A stretch of DNA of 64,000 bases from Calycina herbarum (GCA_001414485.1 LLEY01000151.1:1-64000); one strand, 5' to 3'; positions 35,243 through 46,795 are shown, numbered from the stretch's first letter. Program-made: numbers and translations. The notes: generated by a model from the sequence alone, not told the origin.

Positions 35243-36102
35243 CTACTTCTTCTCTTCCTTCTTCTTCACCAACCCCAAGAAGAACTTCTCCTTTAAAGCA
35301 GCCTCAGTCTCCCCACCGATCTTTCTGCGGTACGTATACTCCCTCTTCTGGTCATTTTCAAACTGATCCATCTCATCCTCCTCCAGCTTATACTCAACAT
35401 CTAGCTCCAACTCCCCAATCTTCAGCCCAGAAAGTCTATAAAGACACCTAAAATCCTCCCTAATCCCCTCCAAAGCATTCTTATCCTTTCCTTCCGCCAA
35501 TATAATGAGTTTTAAGACACCAAGGTCCATATTTCCAACACCAAGAAACTCAAAAAGATCCCCCAAGTCGCGATATCTGATATCTGAGGGTTTTGTTAGT
35601 AAAATCTACCTCAAAAGAGAGGTATTTGATAGTAGAGAGGATAGCAGGACGATCCTGGAGGAAGGCGAGGAGAGAGGCGAAACGACAATTGGTTGCGAAG
35701 ATACGAGTTTGCGCATATAAATAAGCACCAAGTTGCTGTGTGAAGGATTGCGACACATGACTCAAAAGGAGCGGATTGTGGCATCGTAACTTCCAGTGCG
35801 GAAGCTGCGAGTGACGTTCGAGGTAGTAATAACCGAGTCGAAAACCCCGTCCTTGGTGAGGGGAGGGAGGAGGAAAGCGAGGACGCCTAAAACAAGCTCA
35901 GGAAGCAAGTCGTCCCATTTGAAAGCAGCACTATTTATTGATATTATTAGCCATGAACTTAGGTATGAGGTAGTAATTGGTTGGATACTTACAGAAGAGG
36001 AGCAGCAGGAGCAGCAACAGAAACAGCAACGGGGAAAGAAGCAAGGAAGGCGAAATCGCCATACTTCTTTGGAGCTGCAGTGGTGGTGGTTGAGGAAGAC
36101 AT
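35243..36102 (-). pseudogene. Frameshifted relic of a fungal (possibly F-box-like) protein gene
   Basis: An ATG at 36102 opens exon 1 (Ser/Thr- then Ala/Pro/Val-rich), ending at a GTAAGT donor near 35990. Exon 2 starts L-x-A-A-F-K-W-D-D-L-L-P-E-L and runs to a TGA near 35756. The best-looking continuation lies in another frame (W-K-L-R-C-H-N-P-L-L-L-S-H-V-S-Q-S-F). That frame changes again exactly at a 7-bp tandem duplication (two copies of GATATCT at 35572-35585). Past it the frame is open to 35243. Removing one copy would join the two frames. Two lesions, or one lesion and a missed intron, are needed; the family is not identified. Confidence 0.5.
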
Positions 36103-38223
36103 TCTGATAGTAGCGAGAGTTACGATATCAATTAATTTGTTTGTAATGGTTTGGGAGTAGTTCTGATGTCGATGCGACAGTACTTGTGAAGAATTGCAGG
36201 CAAGAGCGCTGTCAAAAGAAGTGTGGTGTTACTAAGAAGAAAGGAATTGAAGTGTATGAAAATTTGAAGTTGGGGATAGTTTAAACGTTAAAGTGACGTC
36301 GACCTCAACATGGGCCACCTACCTTGATGGCTGAACTGCAACTTAACAGAGTTCAGAAGTCAAAATACCTTCATCAGTGAATTTAGAATGAACAAAAAAT
36401 GAACAAAAAGGAACCTTTTAGTAGTTCTGAGTAAACAGGTTCAATATACTTGGATATTTCAAGCATTTGGGAGAAAGGAATGCATGAGATATTTCCAGAG
36501 GCGTAGGAAAAGTATAGAAGCCTTTATCTACCCCATTCAATTATACTAAAAGTTATTAGAAAATTTAGCAACTTGGATGATTGTATGCTAGTTTAGTAGA
36601 ACTCCTCTTCATTCACTCACAGCATCGTAGTAAAGATTCATGATAAGAATCTTTCTTTGACCAAAGTAGAATGAAGAGAAGGCTAGATCCCTGTACTGGA
36701 ATGGTAACTAGCAGACTTCACGCTTGTCCCTCGCTTATTTAATTTCGCTATGCTAAATAATCCAGTACAAATCTCCTGGTTGCCCCCGCTCAACTAATCC
36801 CTCCATATAACAAAAATATGCACCTCAATCCAAAAAAGGGAATAGAGGGGTAATTAACACGTGAGTGGATGATGAGCCTACCAAAATCCCACTACCACGG
36901 GAGCAGCTAGCTTACTGGCAGCTTACTAGTGGTTTACTGGTGGCTTACTTACAAGCTTACTCACAAAGAGTTAGACAAAAGAGGGTATGAATATCAATCC
37001 TCCCAACCTCCTGAAATAATTTGCCCGGTAATCGGAGGGGACTTGGAACAACAAGGATCCCAACCTCCTTGAATTTGGTTTTCCTCGGCGGCTGCCCCCA
37101 AATCTTTCCTTGACGTCGCGATAAAATTTGAGAGCATCAAGCTCGTATCAACGTTGAGAGACTCGTGAAGTGATCTTTATGCATATTTCCTCCGATCCAG
37201 CAAAGATTTGATGTTCCGGACTCAACTCTCCCTGAGCCTTTGCCGGAATTAAGGATACGTTCTTGCTAGGCTTGTGATTACCAGTAACTCGGCAGCTTAC
37301 GTTTCATGGCTTACTTCACGAACAACAAACCAACAATTAATCAGCTTACTCGCTATCTTTTTAGCCCCCAAATCGAGATCGAGTAAGTTGCGAATTACTC
37401 ATGAGTAAGCTATAAGTGATTTACCTACGAGTAAGCCACGAATTAATTGGCGAGTAAGCCATCGCTAACTCGAAATATTTTGGCCGTAGGCTAAAGCTTA
37501 CTCTCATCTAGAGTGAGTTACCCAAAAAGTGACAGCTTACTCGAGAAGCTGGAGCAATCTATGTTTTGCCAGGTATGTCTCAACAACCCCACGAGAGAAT
37601 AGGCATGGAATGTATGTGAAGTACTCACAGAAGCTCCAAGAAATGGCGCAGATGCGAATGCTAGTTTTCTCAGACAGGTATAGAAATCGGGGTGTGTGTC
37701 AATGGCTAGATGTTGAGTCGACCAAATCACTCCAAAAAAGCTATAATATTGAGGTTCAAGAGCGTTATTCTGGTATGCTGCTACCCACTGGTTAGGAGAA
37801 TAGATTGCGATGGTACCCAGTAACGAGTATAGCACTCTCTTTTCAAGGAGCAATATTAAGAAATCCTTTCAAATGTATTTCTCGCTTTGAAGCTGCAAAC
37901 GAAATCTCATTGACTGAATCATGAGTCAGGCATCAGAACCTTCGACTTGTTTTAAGCCCGTGTCTTGAGTGATGGTGGTAAGCGATTGTGCCGACCTCCA
38001 TTCGTAACTCGGTTGATCTTAATAGTATGGTTTTTGGACCATACGCAAGTTGCTCAACCACACGAACTTGCCCAATTTATGACTTTCTATGAGAACTCAA
38101 TATGCTTCATCTCAAATCCAAGGACATCCAGTTTGATTGAAACTCAAAAATATCAAAACTCGAATTCCCCGCTTCAACCCCGTTTTGAAATTGTTCATCC
38201 CTCCCGTCTCAACCACCTCCCAC
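36103..38223. other. Gene-poor spacer with dense GCTTACT/AGTAAGC motifs
   Basis: No convincing gene in 2.1 kb. A - strand ORF at 37518-37853 (111 residues) has no recognisable domain and is not called. Between 36905 and 37550 about 13 copies of GCTTACT or its complement occur in both orientations. A block TTAGCCCCCAAAT near 37361-37372 recurs inverted near 57661. The spacer probably holds worn repeat DNA. Confidence 0.5.
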
Positions 38224-39213
38224 TCAAGCCCCATTAACCTCCTCCTTCTTAGCCTTCAACGCAGCAAAATTCCGCTCCATAGCCCTCTTCGTAAACTCCC
38301 TCCCCGTAACCATCTCATACTTCTTCCCCGGCCCCTGAATCTGCGCATCCGTACACGGCTGATTGAAATACGCCATACTATACCTCTCCCCATAATAATC
38401 GACATTCGGATCACTCGGAGTCTTGACTCGATGGAAGGTACTCTTAAACCGATCGTCACTCCAGCTCATCAACAGATCGCCTATGTTACACACTATCTCC
38501 CCCTCCTCAGGTTCAACCTTCGTCCAGGTATCCCCGATCCCAAAAGCGGTCGAGACTTCACGCCCAGGACAGATTTCCAGTCCGGACTGGCCGGGAGCTT
38601 GAAAGAGAAGCGTGAGGAAATCCCAATCCACATGCGCCCCAGCACGATAATAATCCTTCGGCACAGGAACATCCCGATCCACAGCAAAATAATGCAACAA
38701 CCTCAACACAGTCTGCGTCTCCGGCCGTGAAACATCATGAGCCTCCACAAAATAGTCATCCGAGAATCCAAGCCCGCGTGCAAAACAAACCATAAGCATC
38801 TCGCTAACCTCCTGACACTTCCTCATAAACCCCAGTGAGCCCCCCTTGAACCCCTCAAGCTCGCTCTCCTCGAGCCACTTCCCCTCCATCGCGGCCCCGA
38901 ATTGCATCTGATAGCTCTCCTTCTGATCCGGATGGCCGGTCGAGGGACGGAACTGGGCTTGAGATTCCCACCCCGTGTTGGCGTGCGTAAAGGGGACTTT
39001 CGCTTTCGTCTCGGCGGGGAGCGAGAAGAATTTCTGGGAGAGGGAGAATTGTTGCTGGATTTCGGCGGGGGTGATGGGGTGATTTGTGAGGACGAAGAAG
39101 CCGTCTGTTTCGGCTGCTTTGATGAGTTGGGAGGTGATCTCGTCGATTCGAGATGGGAAGTTGTGGAGGGAGATTTTGGGGATGGTTCGGCTGGTGTATT
39201 TCGTTTCAGCCAT
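38224..39213 (-). CDS. 2-oxoglutarate/Fe(II)-dependent dioxygenase, isopenicillin N synthase-like
   Basis: Single exon, 329 residues. The DIOX_N part (I-P-K-I-S-L ... D-G-F-F-V-L-T-N-H) covers ~10-115. The 2OG-FeII domain covers ~170-300. Iron ligands are His194 and Asp196 (A-H-V-D-W-D) and His261 (T-F-H-R-V), and the 2-oxoglutarate-binding pair is R-x-S (Arg277, E-R-Y-S-M). These enzymes oxidise small molecules; many fungal members work in secondary metabolism, but no cluster partner is seen here. The start is the first ATG (CAACATGGC); a TTG extension of 33 codons upstream is ignored. Confidence 0.88.
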   Translation of the reverse strand: MAETKYTSRTIPKISLHNFPSRIDEITSQLIKAAETDGFFVLTNHPITPAEIQQQFSLSQKFFSLPAETKAKVPFTHANTGWESQAQFRPSTGHPDQKESYQMQFGAAMEGKWLEESELEGFKGGSLGFMRKCQEVSEMLMVCFARGLGFSDDYFVEAHDVSRPETQTVLRLLHYFAVDRDVPVPKDYYRAGAHVDWDFLTLLFQAPGQSGLEICPGREVSTAFGIGDTWTKVEPEEGEIVCNIGDLLMSWSDDRFKSTFHRVKTPSDPNVDYYGERYSMAYFNQPCTDAQIQGPGKKYEMVTGREFTKRAMERNFAALKAKKEEVNGA

Positions 39214-39953
39214 GTTGGGTGGTGGGTGGTTCAGGTTGTGGGGAAGTGTCTTGAAGAGATGTGAGGAGCGGACTACTTTTGAGTTTGGAGTTTTGAAGAC
39301 TGAGAAAGTCAATGAGGTCGTGAAGTATATATATCAATCCCTAGGTAAGCAGTTAGTACAAACTTCCCCACCATGTCTCACAACAGCTAGTTACCTTGGT
39401 ACATCCATTAATTTCCCCCAATTTCACCTAATACAAACACATTACTTCCCCTTCATTGATTTTCACTTCCTACATTCGTTCTCATCTATCAAAACTCCGT
39501 ATCGATGCTATCACCACTATCAGCGGCTCGCTCCGTTCTATCATTTTCATCGTGATTGGATGACGGAAAGTGGGGTTAGTTATCAGATGCGGTGCTCCCC
39601 GCTATCTGGGAACTGGAGTGGCGAACTTCGCTCATAAGAGAGGTTTTGTGGGGAACTTAGTAAGTAATAAGAAAATAAAGGGGGTGGGGTGGTTGTATTG
39701 GGATATTTTTTGGGTTGTTGAGTGCGATCGTGAAAATAGCGTGCTCTCGAGGAAAAGAGGTTATAAGTTTGATGGAGAGATGGTGCGAGAAACAGGATAG
39801 AAATTCCCATACTGGCCACACCTAACTTGACAATTGCTTTTGTATTATACAGTACATCAATTCATATCCCAGCATCAAGACCCTAGCGCCTTCCATGCCT
39901 CCAATATATCATACCCCTCGACTTCCCCCTCTCTCTCTCTCCAAAATCCCTCT
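39214..39953. other. Intergenic, no gene seen
   Basis: Upstream region of the dioxygenase gene and downstream region of the TRAP-alpha-like gene. It has a pyrimidine-rich stretch near 39900-39950 (CCCTCTCTCTCTCTCC). Open frames here are short and lack any domain. Confidence 0.55.
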
Positions 39954-40912
39954 TTATTTCGCAGCGACCTTGGCCTTCGAAGCACCACTCTTAACCCTCT
40001 TCGCAGAAGGTCTGTTAAGATGACCCTCCGGAATCCAACTCTCATCATAAGCCTTCTGCGCCAAAGCCCCCGTAGTAACAGCCGGTCCATCCGCTCCAAT
40101 GACAGAAACTTGATCTTTAGGATCAACAGCTTTCTTAGTGCCCAAGGAGGAACGCTTCGCGCGCTCTCCGCCTTTGCCTCCGCGTTTGGTTTGTGGGAAG
40201 AGGGTCTCGATCCAGGTTTTGTAGACGAAGTAGAGGGTTCCGCCGAATCCAGCGAGGAGAACGAGGTAGAGGAAGATGCTGGAAAGAAATTAGTGGTTGA
40301 TTGATGGAAGAGGGGGATGGATGTGCGAACATTTGAGGATCAAAAATACTGGTAGCAGCCTCAACAACACTAACAGTCCCATTGAAAGCCTGAACCTGAT
40401 ACACCTCCCCAGCCTTACTCGTCACAACGGCAATGATATTGAGCTGCAAATCGGTAGGATGAAGATCCGTGGTAAAGGTAAAAGGAAGAGTCTGTTTCTC
40501 TCCCGCCGGAATCTCAACATCATATCTCGTACCGGTGATATTCCTGATAATCAAAGAGCTTGGGTGAGCGCCAGGTGCCAATGGCTGGAGACTCGACAAT
40601 GCGCCTCCGATGACTGCGACTTGTACTGGTTCTTTCTCACTGTTGGTGAAATCGAGGAGTGCCTGTGTCGCGTGGCCATTGACCAGCTTTACGCCGAAGA
40701 TCTCGGATTGCGGGAAGGAGGCGGAGACTGCGACGTTGAGATTGGGGGTTGTGGCTGGGACTTCGACCTTTTCCTCGACCTGGAGAGGGAAATGATTAGT
40801 TATTTTGAAGCTACTGGAGAGGCGAAAGGAGGGAGCTTACTTCTGGAGCAGCGGCAACGCCAACTGCGCCGAGTGCGAGTAACGCGAGAGCTGCATATCT
40901 GTAGATTGCCAT
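39954..40912 (-). CDS. TRAP-alpha / Irc22-like ER membrane protein
   Basis: Exons 40841-40912, 40331-40779 and 39954-40278 (introns 61 and 52 nt) give 281 residues. It has an N-terminal signal peptide (A-L-A-L-L-A-L-G-A-V-G-V-A-A-A), then a lumenal TRAP-alpha domain (~25-175; N-x-T site in N-I-T-G-T). One membrane helix follows (F-L-Y-L-V-L-L-A-G-F-G-G-T-L-Y-F-V-Y, ~176-193), then a basic cytosolic tail ending in K-V-A-A-K. The animal homologue is part of the translocon-associated complex; the yeast relative is IRC22. A role at the ER translocon is inferred from the family. Confidence 0.85.
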
Positions 40913-41422
40913 GATGCCGGTTGGATTGGTCCTGAGAAAGAGTATTTCTGGTACAAGTTTGGTTGGTGTTGAGGAAATTGTTCCAACAGCTTTGGTGCTC
41001 TGTTGCAATGTGGCTCTACCACCGAAGCACGCTAGCTGGCCAGCTACCCTGCAGCACATCGTCATAAATTCCCCCACCCCACCCTTGGAGTGAAAGAATT
41101 TACTAAACTTGAATGGATGTCTAATCTGTAATATATTCAAGGCTAGCCAATTGGCTGAAGATAAATAACCATTTCAAATGGGATATACACAGGCTCTCCA
41201 TAAACCTCCGTAGCTATCAGTTGCTCACTCCCAGGTCTCGAAGAATGATAACGTGTAAAAATCCGAACCATTTGAAAGTTGAAATGTATCATGAATGCAT
41301 TTCTAATAGTACAACGCTTTACATAGATCTCCTGTACCTATTCTGTCTGACAAGAAAGCCAAAGGGTCGCAATTTAGATAGTAGAGGTATACAAGTAAGC
41401 AAGACTCCACCTGGGAATCCAT
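40913..41422. other. Intergenic, no gene seen
   Basis: About 510 bp serve as the promoter of the TRAP-alpha-like gene and the 3' flank of the FMN dehydrogenase gene. No repeat or RNA gene was noticed. Confidence 0.55.
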
Positions 41423-42669
41423 TCATATCCTAGCCTTGGGTCTCCATTTCGCATATGGATGTTCCTCTCCGTCAGGAATCAAATGATCCACAGCTCTAGT
41501 ATTCAACAACCCGGGATGGACTTGCGAGAGATCTGTAACACCCATCATCCGCATCGTAGTTTCCAATTCGTCCTTCACGAATACTTGGTGTCAGCAAAAT
41601 CTGCCCTCTTAGAAAAGGAGAACTTACTCTCAACCATCTTCTCCACCCCCTCCTGCCCATAATTAAGCGCATACAAAAACCCCCTTCCAATGCCCACACT
41701 CTTCGCGCCCAGACACAACGCTTTGAATATATCAGTACCCCTCATAACGCCCCCATCAATAAAAACTTCCATCTGGTCGAAAACCTCAGGGCAACACTTT
41801 TGTAACTCCAACAACACCAAAATAGTAGCCGGCGAAGTATCCAAACTCCTTCCCCCATGATTACTCAAAATGATCCCCTCAACGCCCACCTCCATCGCCT
41901 TCCTCGCATCCATCCCAGTCTGCACCCCCTTAAGCACAATCGGCAATTTCGTAGATCTTCGTAGCCAAGATAAATCCTCCCAAGATAAACTAGCATCAAT
42001 ATACTTCCCCATGATCCTCCCAAGACTCCCTCCTTTAGCATCATTCTTCGCTCGCTGTCCACTCATGGGTGTACTAATAGATTCATCTGCCTGAACCCTT
42101 TCATCCGCCTCCCGTTTTCCGGGGACGGGAGCATCGACTGTGACGAAGATGGCTTTGCAGCCTTGTTCTTCGACCTTTTTCAACAAAGCTTCGCTTTTGG
42201 ATCGGTCTTTGTCGACGTATAGTTGGAAGAAAATTGGCAGTTCATTTGTTTCGAAATCCCCGTATTTCTCTGGCCCACTGACGCTTCCGAAAATTGCTTG
42301 GATGGGATAGGATGCAGATGTTGATACGCATTGAGGGACCCCGACTTTTTTACATCCACGAGCGAGAGCTTTCTCTCCTTCGGGGTGGACGAGTTTTGCC
42401 ATTGAGGTTGGGGAGCAGAATATTGGGACTCGCATTTTTTGGCCGAGCATGGAGGTGCTGGTGTCTACATCCTTCACGTTTACCAGTATTCGTGGTCGTA
42501 GTCCGATATCCGCATACGCAGTATTATTCCTCGTTTTCGTATGTAAGTCTGTTGCGGCAGAGGAGTAGAATGCCCATGTCTTGGGCGTGAGTGTCTTGCT
42601 GGCTACATCTAGAAAGTCGTGTGTGCTTATGAGGGTTTCAAGAGGAGGTTTGGTAATTGAGGATGTCAT
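41423..42669 (-). CDS. FMN-dependent alpha-hydroxy acid dehydrogenase (L-lactate dehydrogenase/oxidase type)
   Basis: Exons 41628-42669 and 41423-41583, 44-nt intron, 400 residues. It has the full FMN_dh barrel: Y-S-S-A-A-T-D (~35-41), S-P-T-S-M-A-K (~86-92), Q-L-Y-V-D-K-D (~149-155), L-K-G-V-Q-T (active-site Lys247) and S-N-H-G-G-R with catalytic His271 and Arg274. It ends in G-R-G-F-L-Y-A-L. It lacks the N-terminal cytochrome b5 domain of CYB2, so it resembles the cytosolic fungal L-lactate dehydrogenase or 2-hydroxyacid oxidase forms. The second ATG (context CACAATGA) is preferred; one 60 nt upstream (42729) has a poor context. Confidence 0.87.
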
Positions 42670-43542
42670 TGTGAGGGTAGTTCGAGGAGGGATTGCTTGT
42701 GGGAAGTTATGATTGAGGGGTCGAGTCATCCACGGATTTTTGAGGATACGGAGGAATTGATGAGTGAAGGAGGATGGATTTGTGAGTATGCTGTTGTGCC
42801 TACATGGCCGGCGTGGTGTATGTATTTCTAGGAGGCATGAGTGGGGTAGATGGCTGGAGAGGGGGGAGGATTGACCTATCGCCGGGATGTTCTGTAGCGA
42901 ATTGGGTGAGTCTACTGTATCCCGCTGCTCAGAGATATTTTGCGGTATTGTGTTTCGAGATTTCTTGGGCGGAAATGCTTCGAGTCATGGTTTCCTAGAG
43001 AAATGGTTGTGGTTAATTGGTTTTTCAAAGATTTTGCCTCCCATTTCACGGCGAGAAAAAGAGACTAGGGAGTTGATTGAATAGAATGAATTGAATTGCA
43101 GAGGAGTTGTTGAGGCTTGAGCTCCGTTAAGTATACGGCGCTGGCTAACAGCCAAATGAATTAATATCTTGGTGGTTTGGTTCATCACCGCAAACTCCTC
43201 GGGACAATTAGAAGCGAGATCGGAAGATAGTTTATCCTTGCCGAGAGCCTGTCGCTTCTTTACACAATCATTTTCACCAAAGCATTGGATTTCTTGTTAT
43301 CTATTGACTACAAGCGTTCATGGCGAAAGACGCCCGCTTGCAGGATCCCTTCAATTCCATCCGCAAAAGAACGGGCACGATGGTAAAGACCGCAGTAAAA
43401 ACGCAACCAGAAAGGAAAACACGATCATCGTGTCTCGCAGTATGGTGTACAATCCGCAAATTGCATGAATCTGCAAAAAGCACACACGTTCTGCTTTTCA
43501 TAATCAACCCTTGGTCCCCGTCTCATCCCGCCTTACCTCCCC
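42670..43542. other. Intergenic, no gene seen
   Basis: An 870-bp gap between the FMN dehydrogenase start and the 3' end of the von Willebrand A gene. Short ORFs on both strands show no domain and no splice logic that would join them. Confidence 0.5.
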
Positions 43543-44625
43543 CTATTGGATTCTCGCGTAAGTTCCCAAGAACTCGTTGACATTATGGCCGACAAACCCA
43601 TTCTTGAAAGATCCTAGAAATGACACAATGGTAGGATATGACTTCCAAGTCACAGAGTCGAGAAGATCTCGAATGCCGCCTCCAGAAGAGTTGTTGTCAA
43701 GTTCTTTGAGCTCATTCTTGCCTAAAGCATCGTTGCCTGACTGGATGTATTTTACACACCCGTGGGGTGAAAACGGTCCTCGTTCCGTTGCTAATTGAGT
43801 CAAAACTGATTCGATGTCATCTGGTGAAAGTCCATCGGTAACGGCAGTTTTGAGATCACCGACGCTTTTATTGGCCCCCAGATATCCCTCGTACTTCGAA
43901 ATGTATGGCTTTGGAATATTTTGAATTCTAGCGCCGTTCATGGCTGAGCCGCTGGCTCGAGCTCTGCAGATTTTGGCCACCATGTTGCCTTCTCTACTGC
44001 CCGTTTTTTCTTTGATCTCTTGGTACTTGTGGTTCGAGAAGTAGAGATCTATCCCATCGCTATCGTGTTGCGTAACAATGGGGGCAATCGTAGTAAGTGC
44101 TTGCGAAACTGCTTTCCATGAGTGGCCTGCCATAGACCCAGAGTCATCGATTAGTATCACGGTATCGAAGGTGCTGAGAAACGAGTATTTGTCTTCGCTA
44201 GTTGGCGGGGTAGTCGTTTTGACATCGGTCACCTCTGGGATCTTTACTTTGGCAGCGTCAGAGGTCTCGTCTGCTGCTTTCCACTCGCCTCCATCATCGA
44301 TATGCAAACCATTCCCATATTGACGATCATCGGTACGACGAGGAACCCCTCTGTCAACTGCGGCTGTGCCAAGACCAAGACGGCGAGAAACATGGCCAAA
44401 TCCAGAACAATATTTCTCCAAAGTTGTCTATTTTTTCTTAGTATATCCTTCATCTAAGTCTAAAAGCGAGGCCACACACCTTGCTATCGAGTTCATGTTC
44501 GTCAGAACGATAAAGAGGATTGTTGAAAGCCATAGCAGAAAGCTCCTGTTTTAATCCACTTGTCAGTCTCCATTCATTCCGTCATTTTCCTGCGCGGGTG
44601 AATGGCTTACGCTAAGACCAGCCAT
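43543..44625 (-). CDS. von Willebrand factor A-domain protein
   Basis: Exons 44611-44625, 44480-44545 and 43543-44427 (introns 65 and 52 nt) give 321 residues. Residues ~110-300 form a vWA fold: F-D-T-V-I-L-I-D-D-S-G-S-M with the MIDAS D-x-S-x-S (here D-D-S-G-S-M), the S-W-K-A-V-S-Q-A-L helix, and D-G-I-D-L-Y-F. The middle (S-G-S-A-M-N-G-A-R and T-A-V-T-D-G-L-S-P-D-D-I-E-S-V) departs from the fungal cytosolic vWA family, in which a Thr-rich MIDAS loop usually stands there. Function unknown. It begins with a 5-codon exon. Divergent from the small membrane protein gene. Confidence 0.75.
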
Positions 44626-45085
44626 CTTGTGGCGGTCAATTCCTTCTGTGTTGAGAATATGAGAACTAGGAATGCTGATGTCCACTGCAATATATATGTC
44701 CGAATAAGATCTTGGGGTAATTGAAGGGATTCCGGTTGATGGAGGGCTACAGGAAGCTGGGAAGTACGATTCGTGCTGATATCGTGAGCTCGAAGACGGC
44801 GGTCGTTTCTAGAACGGCGTACGTTTGTTCTTATGTTCGATTCGATGCGCCCGTTCATCATTCGGACCTGAGGTTTTTGGGAGATGTTAGGTGAGGATAT
44901 TCTTCATCTCGAACAGGCTCCCGCAACACCGAAGACTGAGGTTGGGCAATAGTTACACAAATTTAGCCGCACAGCCTTGCTGCCCAACTCCTCAACCTCG
45001 AAATTTCGCTCTCCAAGGTTGAATTCTTACAAACACTCTTATACACCATATCATCTCAACTTCCCACGCAAAGAGAACGAAGGTC
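44626..45085. promoter_or_regulatory. Bidirectional promoter region
   Basis: A 460-bp spacer between two divergent genes. A CT/CA-rich stretch just before 45086 (CATCTCAACTTCCCACG) is typical of a fungal transcription start zone. No operator could be recognised. Confidence 0.4.
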
Positions 45086-45692
45086 ATGTCCCTTGACTCA
45101 ACTAAATTACAAACCAACTTCGATCAAGGTACGTCAAGTCTTAGACCCCGATAGCGCAAAGGGCTCATCAGAGATTGTAGAATTTCGGTCCCAAAGCCTC
45201 CCAATACCTTCTTCATCCCCAGCCAACGAAGTCTCAATATACGCAAGATCACTCTGTGCAATATTAACAAGTCTCGGCCTTGAAATTCTTAGAAACCAGG
45301 TCAGTTAAGTGGGAGACGAACGGCTTCAGGAGTGGGAGGGGGGTTCCTCTTCGCCTGATCATAACTTGCTAACACGCCAATATCAGACATTCTTCGAGCC
45401 AATCCTTCGAGAAACATGGATCACCAAAGCAGCACCTCTTCTGCCCACGGGTTTAAATCGAATAGCAGCCAGTGGTATCGTGATCACAATATACTCGGGG
45501 TGTGCCGTAAGTCTCTTCTCGGAGCCGAGATGGAGGCAGAGATATCTGCCATGGATTTGCTGGGCCATGGTGGTGGCACTCGGAATTGCTATTGTCGCAA
45601 TGAGTGACCTGAGCAATACATTCGTGGATGGGCTAGTGGGCATCATTGATGTATGCATTATTATATGCTTGGTGATGGATATCTTCGTTTAA
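45086..45692 (+). CDS. Small membrane protein, three predicted membrane helices, unknown function
   Basis: Exons 45086-45128, 45223-45299 and 45387-45692 (introns 94 and 87 nt, the second with a GCTAAC branch site) give 141 residues. The C-terminal exon encodes three hydrophobic segments: I-A-A-S-G-I-V-I-T-I-Y (~72-85), W-I-C-W-A-M-V-V-A-L-G-I-A-I-V (~99-115) and V-G-I-I-D-V-C-I-I-I-C-L-V-M-D (~124-140). No family is recognised. The first intron's acceptor could also lie 9 nt further on without changing the frame. Confidence 0.6.
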
Positions 45693-46795
45693 AGCCATCT
45701 CTGAACGCAAGGATTGCAACAAGGCATAAAAGCTACAACAAGGTACGACTGGGATGTGATGTTCGAGGGTCAGTTATTTCTGAAGGGTTTTTTCTGAAGG
45801 AGGAATTGTAACAACGACGTCACTAAAGTCGTTGTGATTTTCAACGGTCATTACTGAAAACGGTGTTGTCGCAGGCAGAATTTCGATGTATTCGGAAGAA
45901 ACTATAAACTCTTTCTTTTCATATCTTCCTTATCTTTGCGATACTAAGTTCCATAGCTAATACCTTTCTGCCATTCCCCTATATTACTTCGAGGACTTGA
46001 TTATCTATAGGTGAAGAAATATTCTGTTATCTAACTTAAGAGGAAATCGTAGTATGACATTTGGCAGGAATGGAGATTAGGTCTTGTTATAAGAATTTTC
46101 TGTTTAAGTAAAAGTTAATTCCTCCTAGGCGCCCTACTATTTCGTCGTTCCTGGTGGGGTGATTCGCCCCTCCCCCACATGAGCCGTTTTACAATATCAA
46201 CGATGATTGCGCAATTCTGGTATCAATTTATCGGGAAATGTCTAGGAATACTATCCCCCTCCCCCTTAAATAAAATGTAGTGTGCACAGACATTTAGTAT
46301 GGCACAGTGGCCGTGCGCTTACATTTTATTTGGGGGATAGTAATCTTTACATAAATTTCCACCCGGGGCTTCCGTCCCGAGCAATGGGACCTGGAACAGT
46401 TGGGCAACGAATCAGCATCATGTCGTAAGTTGAATGCGTACACATACCAAAACCCCTCACTCTTCATTCGCATTCAATTGGATACGAAACTTTACCATCG
46501 TGCTCTCCCTCATTGTTTAATCTTGGGTAACTGGATTTACTGCAGCCAAGGACATCGCTAATTGTCGGGAACCTTGGCGAGCTATGATCTTCCTGGCCCA
46601 CTTTTGAAAGAGGAAGGTGCACAACAGATACAGCAAGAGACAAGCAACTTGGCACTCAATCACGATGTTACTCTTGATTATGAAAAATATCTTGTGCGGA
46701 GTAACCTTTATTTAAAGACTCGCGTTTGGTCGCGACGATATTTATTAGACATCGTCTCTTCTCGGAACGTCATCAATTCGTGGAACATCTTCAAA
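45693..46795. other. Intergenic with a long hairpin, no gene seen
   Basis: A 1.1-kb gap before the DPP IV gene. Apart from the inverted repeat at 46232-46362 it holds short ORFs without domains. The last 230 bp are presumably the DPP IV promoter and leader. Confidence 0.5.
46232..46362. repeat. Imperfect palindrome of ~50-bp arms, MITE-like
   Basis: Left arm 46232-46287 and right arm 46313-46362 pair along GGAAAT...ACTATCCCCC...AAATAAAATGTA...GCAC. An 8-nt TCCCCCTT insertion in the left arm is unpaired, and the loop is 25 nt. No coding sequence lies inside. It could be a MITE or an RNA-forming repeat; other genomic copies would decide. Confidence 0.65.

Noticed and set aside
37518..37853. 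111-codon - strand ORF
   Set aside because: No domain, no splice partners, lies in the motif-rich spacer; composition like non-coding DNA.
38137..38730. 197-codon + strand ORF opposite the dioxygenase
   Set aside because: Antisense shadow of the 2OG dioxygen­ase exon, which has the full set of active-site residues.
39834..40304. 156-codon + strand ORF
   Set aside because: Antisense to the last exon and intron of the TRAP-alpha-like gene.
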